Below, in pieces: positions 1-7,225 of a stretch of 21,849 nucleotides of DNA (the first letter of the stretch is position 1; each line of letters starts with the position of its first letter). Both the position numbers and the translations under genes were made by a program. The stretch comes from an uncultured Muribaculaceae bacterium (GTDB lineage: Bacteria; Bacteroidota; Bacteroidia; Bacteroidales; Muribaculaceae). The stretch is taken from NCBI GenBank assembly GCA_938039795.1, contig CALHWU010000181.1:1-21849 (forward strand). The letters are read 5' to 3'. The notes under the pieces are model-generated. The model made no database searches. It had not been told where the DNA came from and saw only the letters and a program-made list of their open reading frames with translations.

Positions 1-2
1 GC

Positions 3-317
3 GGATCGGTGCTGATACATCAGAAGATGTTCGAGAGCCGTCTTTTCTTCGTCGACAGGCTTATCGACATGGGCGCGCAGATAATGCTCTGCGATCCTCA
101 CCGTGCTGTGGTCATCGGCCTTGACCATAAGAACACTCTCAAGGCCAACCGCATGCTGTCGCCCGACATACGCGCCGGTATCGCGCTGCTGCTTGCGGCC
201 ATGTCGGCAAAGGGCACGAGCGAGATCGGCAATATCTCGCAGATCGACCGCGGCTACGAGAATATCGACATCCGTCTCAACGCTCTCGGAGCCCATATAG
301 AACGACGTCCCGACTGA
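3..317 (+). CDS. murA: UDP-N-acetylglucosamine 1-carboxyvinyltransferase, C-terminal part (partial at left edge)
   Basis: MurA transfers enolpyruvate from PEP to UDP-GlcNAc, the first committed cytoplasmic step of peptidoglycan synthesis. Only about the last 105 residues are present; the first complete codon is at position 3 and the true start lies outside the window. Seen: the line GSVLIHQKMFESRLFFVDRL, then SPDIRAGIALLLAA and QIDRGYENIDIRLNALGA. These match the C-terminal EPSP-synthase/MurA fold, including the RAG and QIDRGYE segments conserved in MurA. The catalytic Cys loop lies upstream and cannot be checked. The gene converges on the T9SS operon, with 55 bp between the two stop codons. 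The identification is firm; completeness is unknown. Confidence 0.93.
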   Translation, partial: GSVLIHQKMFESRLFFVDRLIDMGAQIMLCDPHRAVVIGLDHKNTLKANRMLSPDIRAGIALLLAAMSAKGTSEIGNISQIDRGYENIDIRLNALGAHIERRPD

Positions 318-338
318 GCGCGTCAGCTGGAACGTCGT
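302..338. terminator. Possible hairpin between convergent murA and gldN
   Basis: A 7-bp outer stem (ACGACGT at 302-308, ACGTCGT at 332-338) encloses a 4-bp inner stem (CTGA at 314-317, TCAG at 323-326). It overlaps the murA stop codon. No proper T-tract follows on either strand, so intrinsic termination is only a possibility. Confidence 0.28.
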
Positions 339-372
339 AGGTAATATCTTTTCGTATCGCGGTGCAGCAATA

Positions 373-1446
373 TCATTTGCGCCTGTTGCGCACGCTGCGG
401 GTAGCGGCCGGGGTCGAACGTCGGCTGCGCGACTCTGTCTTCACTTTCTTCTCGGCTTTCTTCGTCGAATTGCGTGCAGCGCTCAGCCGGCGTGACTTTT
501 TGCTGTCGGAGGCCACTGCTGTAGTGTCGGAAGCCTCTTTCAGCTCTTTCTGACGCTCGATCTCTTCGGGCGACGGCACCCAGAGGGCGTCGGCAAAGGC
601 GTCGATGCGGCGGTCGATGCTGTCGCGTGCGTGCTTGAGGTCATCGGGGTCGGGATAGAGCTGCGACATGGAGCGGTTGCGCAGATTGCGTGTCTTGAAG
701 ATCTCACCGTTGTAGAGGTTGAGGTTGAAGAAATCTTCGAGAGTGGAGGATGCCACGTGGTTCTCATCGTTCAGAAACACGGTCGTAAGCGCCAGGTGGG
801 GCTTAAGGTCGTCATATTTCACCCAGAACATCGGATATCTGACGGCGTCCTGGCCGAACTCTTCCGTGCGGTGAAGCACCGGGCATATCGCTTCGATGCG
901 GCGCCGCATGCGCGAGTCGCGACGGTCGAACTCGTTGCTCTCTATGATGAAATAGCTGAGTATCTCTGTAGAGGGCATGTCGACATCGGCGATATCGAAC
1001 AGCGGACGTTTTTCAGTGGAGCCTTTCGCGTCGGCATATGTGATCTGGAACCGTTCAAGCATTTCTTTTACGTTGAGGCGGTTTGCATCGGTGAAATTCT
1101 CACGTCCGTCGAGATACTCGTAGGCCGGGAGGTTGTTGGCGGCTATCTGTCGGAGCATCAGCCTGAACAGATTGTCCTGTCCGTCGGCAGCCTCTTCAGG
1201 ATAATAGAGCACGGCGTTGGCCGCGTCGTTGAGGTCAAGCGACCGATAGACCACCTTCATCCATGCCGGATCGGTCATTCTGGTCTCGGCGTTGCCTGCG
1301 GTCTGGGTGGCTCTGGAATCTTTCGGACCGCGACGGGTGTCGGTTGTCGTGCTTCTGCGGCTTATGCCGCTGCTGACGCTCTTCTGAGCCATGACAGCGG
1401 GCATTGCGGCGCCCATCAGGATTATAGCTATCAATATGCGTTTCAT
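373..1446 (-). CDS. gldN: Type IX secretion system / gliding protein GldN (PorN)
   Basis: GldN/PorN is a periplasmic protein that binds the lipoprotein GldK/PorK; together they form the ring under the outer membrane in the T9SS. I chose ATG 1446 because it begins a clean signal peptide (MKRILIAIILMGAAMPAVMA, cut near residue 20). An in-frame ATG at 1476 would overlap gldM and put 10 polar residues before it. The 357-aa product shows the GldN core: DPAWMKVVYRSLDL near the start, SYFIIESNEFD in the middle and YPMFWVKYDDL later. Odd: the last 45 or so residues form a very basic, Ser-rich tail with several KK, RR and SRR runs, which suggests an unstructured, charge-binding extension. It is the last gene of the operon, 19 bp after gldM. 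Confidence 0.93.
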   Translation of the reverse strand: MKRILIAIILMGAAMPAVMAQKSVSSGISRRSTTTDTRRGPKDSRATQTAGNAETRMTDPAWMKVVYRSLDLNDAANAVLYYPEEAADGQDNLFRLMLRQIAANNLPAYEYLDGRENFTDANRLNVKEMLERFQITYADAKGSTEKRPLFDIADVDMPSTEILSYFIIESNEFDRRDSRMRRRIEAICPVLHRTEEFGQDAVRYPMFWVKYDDLKPHLALTTVFLNDENHVASSTLEDFFNLNLYNGEIFKTRNLRNRSMSQLYPDPDDLKHARDSIDRRIDAFADALWVPSPEEIERQKELKEASDTTAVASDSKKSRRLSAARNSTKKAEKKVKTESRSRRSTPAATRSVRNRRK

Positions 1447-1465
1447 ATACTGATACGGAATAAAT

Positions 1466-3034
1466 TCAGTTGACAATTACTTCCACGGGGCTGAGAGTGC
1501 GCTCGGAGCCGTCGGGCCCGGTGGCTTTTATACGTGATATAAAGAACCGTTTCCCGCGCGACAGACGCCGGAAGCTTTCGAGCTGACGGCGCGAGAAGTC
1601 GGCGCCGTCGGATTTCTCAAGCATGGCATTGCCCATGGAGTCGAAAAAAACGGTCTCGAACGATTGCACTTTGAAGTCGATGTCGAGTACACCGTCGTCG
1701 ATCGCGGCTCCAAGTCCCTGCGATGCGAGGAGCGAGGCTTTCGTTATCGGACGGCCTCCGCGATAACGTTCCGCACGGCCGTCGGCCGACTTGACTGCTA
1801 TATATGCCGACGGATCGGGGAGCTGACGCACTTTGAACGTATGTGTGGCGACAGGCTGTGAGCCGCCCAGTGCGCCGTTGACGCTGACTTTTATGACGGC
1901 CTCGGATGCTTTCGCGTCGGGCCTGGCGATCCAGTGGGCTCCGTTGCGCATCAGCTGGCCCCCTGTCATGGCGGCGGATACGTGATCGGTGGCAGTGCCG
2001 GGGACGGCGATGTCAATAGGGTTGTCGATGCCGGCGTATAGCACATTCATCATCGTTGCCGATACGGCGGCTGTCGGTTCGATCACGGTGTAACCCGATT
2101 CGAAGGGGTGGGATGCGACGGTGCCGTCGCCGAGGGGCACTTCGAGCGTGCCTGTCAGCTTGAAGTCGCCGCTTGCCGACGGTGAGAATTCATACCGTGC
2201 CATGCCGGGCTCAAAACGTTTGCCTCCTATGACCATGACCGGACGGGCTGTGGTGTCGACTGCCGCGAGCACAACGTCGGCGGCATACCGGCTGCCGCGC
2301 ATCACGTAGCGCGACTCCGGGATGACGAATGCTTTCAGCGAGTTGACGCGGACATCGCCGGCGTCGACTGCCGACAGCAGCGACGATATGGCCTCGCCTT
2401 CGGCATAGAGTATGTCGTTCTGCAGCTTGGTCAGCAGAGCCACCGCTGCCACTACCGGCTGGTTCTCGAAACGTACGTTTTCCCAGTTGCGCTCTACGTC
2501 CGAACCTTCGGTGCGTTTTTTTTCGGTATCGAGCATCTGTGCTATGCCCTGACGCTTCACGGAGTCGTTGACGGCAGCCGCAGCCATGTCTCTGAATCTC
2601 TCGACACGGTTGCGCAGGCGCGCGCCGTTGCGCGTCAGCGGATTGAGCATCACTACCGACGAAGCTTCGAGATTCTCGCGGTTGTCAATACGGTCGAGCG
2701 TGGCATCCTCTCCGTCGACGTACTGCACGATAGCCAGTTTGAGTGAGTCGACAAGAGCGGTAAGCGACGTGGCTTCGTCGCGTATCTCCGTAGCGCGTCT
2801 GTGCCATGCTGCGGCCTTGTCGGGATTGTTTTCGGCGGCTATGGCGAGCGCTTCGTATACGGCGGCGTTGCGGTGCGTGACGGTCTGGTTCGAGAGGTCG
2901 AGACCCTCTTCTACCTGTGTGAAGCCGTCGAGCACGTCGCTTGAGACGTTCAGCGCGAGCATGGCTGTCAGGACGATATACATCAGGTTTATCATCTTCT
3001 GACGTGGCGACATGCGTGATAACGAAGCTGCCAT
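1466..3034 (-). CDS. gldM: Type IX secretion system motor protein GldM (PorM)
   Basis: GldM is the periplasm-spanning partner of GldL in the proton-motive-force-driven rotary motor that powers T9SS export and gliding. The 522-aa product begins with a short cytoplasmic end containing SPRQKMINLMY (Arg11; the equivalent Arg in Flavobacterium GldM is important), then one TM helix at about 15-30 and a long periplasmic region. The length fits the family, usually a little over 500 residues. The end (ERTLSPVEVIVN) fits the last immunoglobulin-like domain that contacts the GldK/N ring. It starts 3 bp after the gldL stop. An alternative start at Met8 (3013) would leave almost no cytoplasmic end, so 3034 is preferred. 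Confidence 0.95.
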   Translation of the reverse strand: MAASLSRMSPRQKMINLMYIVLTAMLALNVSSDVLDGFTQVEEGLDLSNQTVTHRNAAVYEALAIAAENNPDKAAAWHRRATEIRDEATSLTALVDSLKLAIVQYVDGEDATLDRIDNRENLEASSVVMLNPLTRNGARLRNRVERFRDMAAAAVNDSVKRQGIAQMLDTEKKRTEGSDVERNWENVRFENQPVVAAVALLTKLQNDILYAEGEAISSLLSAVDAGDVRVNSLKAFVIPESRYVMRGSRYAADVVLAAVDTTARPVMVIGGKRFEPGMARYEFSPSASGDFKLTGTLEVPLGDGTVASHPFESGYTVIEPTAAVSATMMNVLYAGIDNPIDIAVPGTATDHVSAAMTGGQLMRNGAHWIARPDAKASEAVIKVSVNGALGGSQPVATHTFKVRQLPDPSAYIAVKSADGRAERYRGGRPITKASLLASQGLGAAIDDGVLDIDFKVQSFETVFFDSMGNAMLEKSDGADFSRRQLESFRRLSRGKRFFISRIKATGPDGSERTLSPVEVIVN

Positions 3035-3037
3035 GGA

Positions 3038-3808
3038 TCAGTCTGTCTGCCGTTTCGACATGTTTACGGTCATGGCCTGGAGCATCCGCTCGTAGACCTG
3101 GTTGAGCTGCTGCATGTGGTCAGTCAGTTTCTCTGCTTCCTGACGGTACAGTTCGCTCCGGCGGGCTGTCTCCTCATACATCTGCCGCATCTCCTTCATT
3201 CCGTGGTTGACGCTCTCGAATGCGTCGAGCTGTGCCGATACGCTGCGGAGCTGTATCTCGTAGATGGTATTGAGGCCCGATATGTTGCGGTTGAGAGCGC
3301 TCATCTGTTCGATATAGCCGTCGAGAGTGTCGCCGATGGCCTTCACGCTCTGCTCTACCTGCTGTGAGGCTTCGGCTGGAAATGCCGCGCCACTCACTGC
3401 CACGACGGTTCCGGCAGGCATTACTGCGGGTTGCGAGGATCCGGCCTGCGAGGCTGTCGGAAGCGGGGTGGCGGCGGGGGCGGGAGCCGCTGCCGCTGAT
3501 GTGGGCGCCCCCGACGTTGCTGTCGCGACCACGGGCGTCGCCTGGACGGCGTTGCTTCCGGCGAGAATGTGCTCCCAGTCGGGTTCGCGCGGGGGACGGT
3601 CGAATGCGGTGAGTATGAACATCAGCACCTCCGTGCCCATGCCGATCGACAGAAGGGTGTCGCCTCCCGACAGATGCAATATTTTGAAGAGGGCTCCAAG
3701 GATGACTATAGCGGCGCCTACGGAATAGGTGATATTGAAGAAACGCTGTCCGTTCTCACCGGAGAGGAAGCGCTCCACTACGTTGCGGTATCGTTTGATC
3801 TTTCCCAT
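3038..3808 (-). CDS. gldL: Type IX secretion system motor protein GldL (PorL)
   Basis: GldL forms the inner-membrane stator/proton channel of the T9SS motor with GldM. The reading frame is open back to 3913, but ATG 3808 is chosen: it starts the family sequence (MGKIKRYRNVVERF) and lies just after the gldK stop. The 256-aa protein has TM1 at about 24-42 (YSVGAAIVILGALFKILHL) and TM2 at 51-69 (LLSIGMGTEVLMFILTAF). Tyr28, Lys42 and Glu60 match the charged and polar TM residues shown to matter in Flavobacterium GldL. Next comes an Ala/Pro/Thr-rich linker (about 84-147), then a cytoplasmic coiled coil (about 148-250). The long linker is unusual against the compact Flavobacterium protein. Confidence 0.94.
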   Translation of the reverse strand: MGKIKRYRNVVERFLSGENGQRFFNITYSVGAAIVILGALFKILHLSGGDTLLSIGMGTEVLMFILTAFDRPPREPDWEHILAGSNAVQATPVVATATSGAPTSAAAAPAPAATPLPTASQAGSSQPAVMPAGTVVAVSGAAFPAEASQQVEQSVKAIGDTLDGYIEQMSALNRNISGLNTIYEIQLRSVSAQLDAFESVNHGMKEMRQMYEETARRSELYRQEAEKLTDHMQQLNQVYERMLQAMTVNMSKRQTD

Positions 3809-3810
3809 AA

Positions 3811-5262
3811 TCACTTTCTTTTCTTGTTGTAGCCCTGGCCCTTGGCGAAGCCGATATTGGTGCGCACGCAGCGGAAGCCGATGAATGACCTCTGTTCGTT
3901 CTGATACTCCCACATCCGTATGTCGGAGCGTATATTGTGGGCTACGTCCTTCCAGGATCCGCCGCGCACGATCTTGCGTTTGAGACGGTATGGATCGTCA
4001 GGTGCGGCTTTGTAGCGGTATTCGGGGTTGAGGTCGTTGGTGAGCTTCGACACTCCCTCGGTGTAGGCGGTCGAGGTCCACTCGCTGACGTTGCCCGCCA
4101 TGTCGTAGAGTCCGAAGTCATTGGGGGCGTATGTGCCCACCCGCGAGGTGATAATGTGGCCGTCCTGCACGTAGTTGCCCTCCTGGGGCTTGAAGTTGGC
4201 GTAGAAGCAGCCTTTCTCTTCGGTCAGCGGCAGATCGCCTTCCCAGGGATATTTGTTGTCGCTGACTCCTGCGCGGGCGGCGTATTCCCATTCGGCCTCC
4301 GTGGGCAGACGGTAAGGCTCCACATGCACTCCCTCGCGCCCGATGGAGCGGCGAAGGAACGCCGTGCGCCATGCGGCGAAGGCGTTGGCCTGCTCCCAGC
4401 TGACGCCGACCACAGGATAGTCGTTGTAGCCGCCGTGGGAGAAGTACATCCTGACGTAAGGCTCGTTGTAGGCGTTGTCGAAGTCGTTGATCCACGCGGT
4501 GGTGTCGGGATATACGTTGACTATGTAGGTGTTTACAAAGTCATATTCGCTGGAGAGGGCGCGTGAGATCGTGCGGCGGATTATTTCGCCGTCCTCGTCG
4601 ATCCATGCGGTGTCCTTGGTGATTACGGGTACGTCGGTGGGCGTCGGACGGTCGGTGTTGTACTCGCGTCTTCGCGGGTCGCGCCGGTATTTGCGTTTGA
4701 CAGCTTCCGACTGGTCGTAGACTTCATAGCGGTAGTTGAGCTGCGTGTCGTCGAGCTCGCGTGTGCCGGTGATCGGATTGGTGCGGTAGAGGCTCTCTAT
4801 GGCTCTCTGCTCGTCCTCGTCGGGATTGCGCCAGGGTATGGGTTTGGCCCAGTTGAGATGCGGGGTGACGGGGTTGCCGTCGCGGTCTTCGTCGATCTTG
4901 TATTCTTCGTTGCCGCCGTAAGCGGGGTCGGCAAGGCGTTCGCGTATGATGGAGTCGCGCACCCAGTAGACGAACTGTTTGTATTCGGCGTTGGTCACCT
5001 CGGTCTCGTCCATCCAGAAGGCGTCGACAGAGATGCCGTGGGCATCGGCCCGGAGTCCCCAGAGCGAGTCTGCTTCCTGCGGCCCTGCCTTGATGGATCC
5101 GCGATCCACGAGCACCATGCCGTAGGGCGACGGCTCGGCCCATGTCGCGGCGCCCACTCCGGTGAGTTCGCCGCCCGATGCGTTGCGGCTTCCGGAGGCG
5201 CATGAGGCGAGCGTCATTGCCGCCGCGGCTGCCGCGATATATGTCCTGATGTCTGATGTCAT
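3811..5262 (-). CDS. gldK: Type IX secretion system lipoprotein GldK (PorK)
   Basis: GldK/PorK is the outer-membrane-anchored lipoprotein that forms the T9SS periplasmic ring with GldN. The 483-aa product has an Ala-rich signal and a lipobox (TLASC, Cys21). The rest is a formylglycine-generating-enzyme/sulfatase-modifying fold: MDETEVTNAEYKQF near residue 85, RLPTEAEWEYAARAG, GLYDMAGNVSEWT, RGGSW and FIGFRCVR at the end. The Cys pair that catalyses formylglycine formation in true FGE enzymes is not visible in the C-terminal block. This is normal for GldK, where the fold is structural. A polar, charged region lies in the middle (about 120-260). It starts 29 bp after porP. Confidence 0.95.
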   Translation of the reverse strand: MTSDIRTYIAAAAAAMTLASCASGSRNASGGELTGVGAATWAEPSPYGMVLVDRGSIKAGPQEADSLWGLRADAHGISVDAFWMDETEVTNAEYKQFVYWVRDSIIRERLADPAYGGNEEYKIDEDRDGNPVTPHLNWAKPIPWRNPDEDEQRAIESLYRTNPITGTRELDDTQLNYRYEVYDQSEAVKRKYRRDPRRREYNTDRPTPTDVPVITKDTAWIDEDGEIIRRTISRALSSEYDFVNTYIVNVYPDTTAWINDFDNAYNEPYVRMYFSHGGYNDYPVVGVSWEQANAFAAWRTAFLRRSIGREGVHVEPYRLPTEAEWEYAARAGVSDNKYPWEGDLPLTEEKGCFYANFKPQEGNYVQDGHIITSRVGTYAPNDFGLYDMAGNVSEWTSTAYTEGVSKLTNDLNPEYRYKAAPDDPYRLKRKIVRGGSWKDVAHNIRSDIRMWEYQNEQRSFIGFRCVRTNIGFAKGQGYNKKRK

Positions 5263-5291
5263 ATGCGTTATACTGCTGTCGGTGTTGTCTG

Positions 5292-6329
5292 CTACATAAA
5301 TCTGATGCTCTTCTGCTTGTGGCGGTTCCGGTCGCCCAGATCAAGTTTCAGGGCATAGCCCGCGAAGATCTCGTGGCTGCCGGAGCTGGCGCGGGAGATT
5401 TTGCCGGTGGGGTAGTCGTAGGCATATCCGAGATAGAATCCGTGGAACTCGCCCGACAGACTGATGCTCAGAGCGTCGTCGTGGCGATAACCTACTCCCA
5501 GAGAAATCATCTTTTTCCAGCGCAGCCGTGCCGTAGCCGTGACTCTGGTGAATCTGAAATCCGTAGCCATCATGGCAGTGGGTATCACTTCCAATAACGT
5601 TGATGGAATCTGAATATTGCCTCCGGTCATCAAATATAGCGTGCGACGGGCCTGGAATTCGTATTCCCCGCCGGTTGTCGCGCCGTCGGCCGGCGTATCG
5701 CCTCCGCTGTCGTCTGAATCGTCTTCTCCGGCGCGTGAAGAGGCGGGGGAGTCGGTGGAGAAAGTGACGGTCGGCGAGTTGAGATGCGTCACCGATGCGG
5801 ACGCCCAGAAGCTTTGCCGCCGGTAGTAGAGCCCCGCTCCGAGGTCGAAGGCGGAGCCGCTGATGTCTATGCGCGGTATGGCTTCGTCGGTGTCGTCGTG
5901 GTATTCGTCGTCGGCCGGTATGTAGACCTCCGAGCCGCGGAACTTCTCGTTGAGCACCCCCGGCTGCAGGCCGACCGACAGTGTGCCTCCGAAAAGTTTC
6001 AGGTGATAACTGAGCTGGAGGCCCATGTTGAGATCGTCATAAAGCCCCTGCTTCTCCTGGCGCACGATGAGCCCGGCGCCCAGCCGTCGCTTCCCGATTT
6101 TGAAAGGTGTCTCGGCAACTCCAATGAATGCCCTTGGCGCATTGTCGATGCCCACCCACTGCATGCGTGATCCCAACCGGAAGCGCATCATGTCGGTAGT
6201 GCCAGTGGCTGCCGGATTGTAGAACGATCTTACATCATAATACTGCGAGAGCAAAGGGTCGGTCTGCGCGTGCACCGCAGTACATAAGCCAGTCAGTATC
6301 GCCACAGATATGAGAATACGCCTTATCAT
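5292..6329 (-). CDS. porP: PorP/SprF family type IX secretion outer-membrane protein
   Basis: PorP/SprF proteins are outer-membrane beta-barrels tied to the T9SS ring and to export or anchoring of substrates. The 345-aa product has a signal peptide (cut after Ala21, AVHA|QTD). The family start follows: DPLLSQYYDVRSFYNPAATG, then MQWVGIDNAPRAF. Alternating beta-strands run to the end, and the terminus ...KSIRFM resembles the usual SPRF-type end. Odd: residues about 192-224 are an acidic, Ser/Gly-rich loop (AGEDDSDDSGGDTPADG) between two strands, probably surface-exposed. The start codon overlaps the porT stop (ATGA), which implies translational coupling. Confidence 0.92.
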   Translation of the reverse strand: MIRRILISVAILTGLCTAVHAQTDPLLSQYYDVRSFYNPAATGTTDMMRFRLGSRMQWVGIDNAPRAFIGVAETPFKIGKRRLGAGLIVRQEKQGLYDDLNMGLQLSYHLKLFGGTLSVGLQPGVLNEKFRGSEVYIPADDEYHDDTDEAIPRIDISGSAFDLGAGLYYRRQSFWASASVTHLNSPTVTFSTDSPASSRAGEDDSDDSGGDTPADGATTGGEYEFQARRTLYLMTGGNIQIPSTLLEVIPTAMMATDFRFTRVTATARLRWKKMISLGVGYRHDDALSISLSGEFHGFYLGYAYDYPTGKISRASSGSHEIFAGYALKLDLGDRNRHKQKSIRFM

Positions 6330-7045
6330 TCGAAGTAAAAGGTTACGACAATCATTTTGGAGCGCGCTTTGAGCAGCGAGCGTGTGATGTCCATCCGTTG
6401 GGGATCATCGGCCAGATCAGGGCGCTTCCGCTGGAGCACGTCGGTCATGCCGAAGCAGAATTTTATCTCGGGATTGAGCTTGAAGTATGGCAGATAGAAG
6501 TCGCATCCCACTCCAACGGTCAGATAAAGATCGGCCGATTTGAGCTTTATAAGGTTGCTGCGCTTCTTTGTGACGTCCACTGCCGGCATGACGCCAGCTG
6601 TCAGATAAGGGCGTGAATTGAGATAACGCACCGATGAGAATTTAACGTCGACCGGCACTACGACGAATGTCGACTTCATGTTCTCCCGCTCCTCCGCTCC
6701 CAGCGTAGTGTCGAGCATCTTTATCTCGCGGTTTCCGAGCCACAGGCCCGGGGCGATGCGTATGTTGAAATAGTCGTTGAGCCGGAAATCCACCAGGCCC
6801 CCCACGCAGAATCCGGGCGAATACGCAGGCTGCTCCATGAACCATGTGCGGCCATCCTCCGTCACGTAGCCGCTGTGAGTCAGCGTAAGATCCTGCGCAT
6901 GCGCTCCGACTGAAAAGCCCAGATGCCACGCCCGGCCGTCAGAATACGGGCGGTTGAGCGGGCCGTGGCCGAAGTCAGCCGCGCCGGCTGTCGCAGTGGC
7001 CGCCGTCACGGTGATTGCAAGTATCGTCTGCCTTATGATGTCCAT
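6326..7045 (-). CDS. porT: Type IX secretion / gliding outer-membrane protein PorT (SprT)
   Basis: PorT/SprT is a small outer-membrane beta-barrel needed for a working T9SS. The frame is open to 7093, but ATG 7045 starts a good signal peptide (MDIIRQTILAITVTAATATA), giving 239 aa, close to family size. Visible PorT features: WHLGFSVGAHAQDL, then GLVDFRLNDYFNIRIAPGLW, RPYLTAGV, LKSADLYLTVGVGCDFYLPY with FKLNPEIKFCFG, and a terminal strand ending TFYFE. These are the alternating strands and final aromatic residue of an outer-membrane barrel. It is the first gene of the operon and overlaps porP by 4 bp. Starts at 7093 or 7075 remain possible. No clear TAnnTTTG element was found upstream on this strand. 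Confidence 0.85.
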   Translation of the reverse strand: MDIIRQTILAITVTAATATAGAADFGHGPLNRPYSDGRAWHLGFSVGAHAQDLTLTHSGYVTEDGRTWFMEQPAYSPGFCVGGLVDFRLNDYFNIRIAPGLWLGNREIKMLDTTLGAEERENMKSTFVVVPVDVKFSSVRYLNSRPYLTAGVMPAVDVTKKRSNLIKLKSADLYLTVGVGCDFYLPYFKLNPEIKFCFGMTDVLQRKRPDLADDPQRMDITRSLLKARSKMIVVTFYFE

Positions 7046-7127
7046 CACTGATGATAACGTGCCGTTTCTCTCCATATTGCCCCCGACAGTCAAAAAAGCG
7101 CGGTGAGCGAAATGTGTTGTTAAAAAG

Positions 7128-7158
7128 TTTGGAGAATTGAGAATATTCTGTAAATTTG
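7128..7158 (+). promoter_or_regulatory. Bacteroidetes consensus promoter of the VWA/tubulin-like operon
   Basis: TTTG at 7128-7131 (-33 element), a 19-nt spacer and TAAATTTG at 7151-7158 (-7 element) form an exact match to the Bacteroides consensus. Transcription should start near 7162-7166, leaving a leader of about 60 nt before ATG 7226. The element lies in the AT-rich gap shared with the divergent T9SS operon. Confidence 0.75.
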
Positions 7159-7225
7159 CGGAATCACACTTTTTGTCGGGATATTTTGCCCCGAATGGAA
7201 ATCCTTAAACACAGTGACATTAAAA

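Noticed and set aside
631..1473. 280-codon open frame on the plus strand opposite gldN
   Set aside because: It lies entirely antisense to a clear GldN gene and its protein shows no family motif; long antisense frames are common in such GC-rich coding DNA.
3937..4566. 209-codon plus-strand frame opposite gldK
   Set aside because: GldK motifs are intact on the other strand, and this frame has only Val/Gly-rich sequence typical of a shadow.
3811..5262. GldK as a working formylglycine-generating enzyme
   Set aside because: The fold is present, but the catalytic Cys pair of the C-terminal block is not; the T9SS context makes it GldK.
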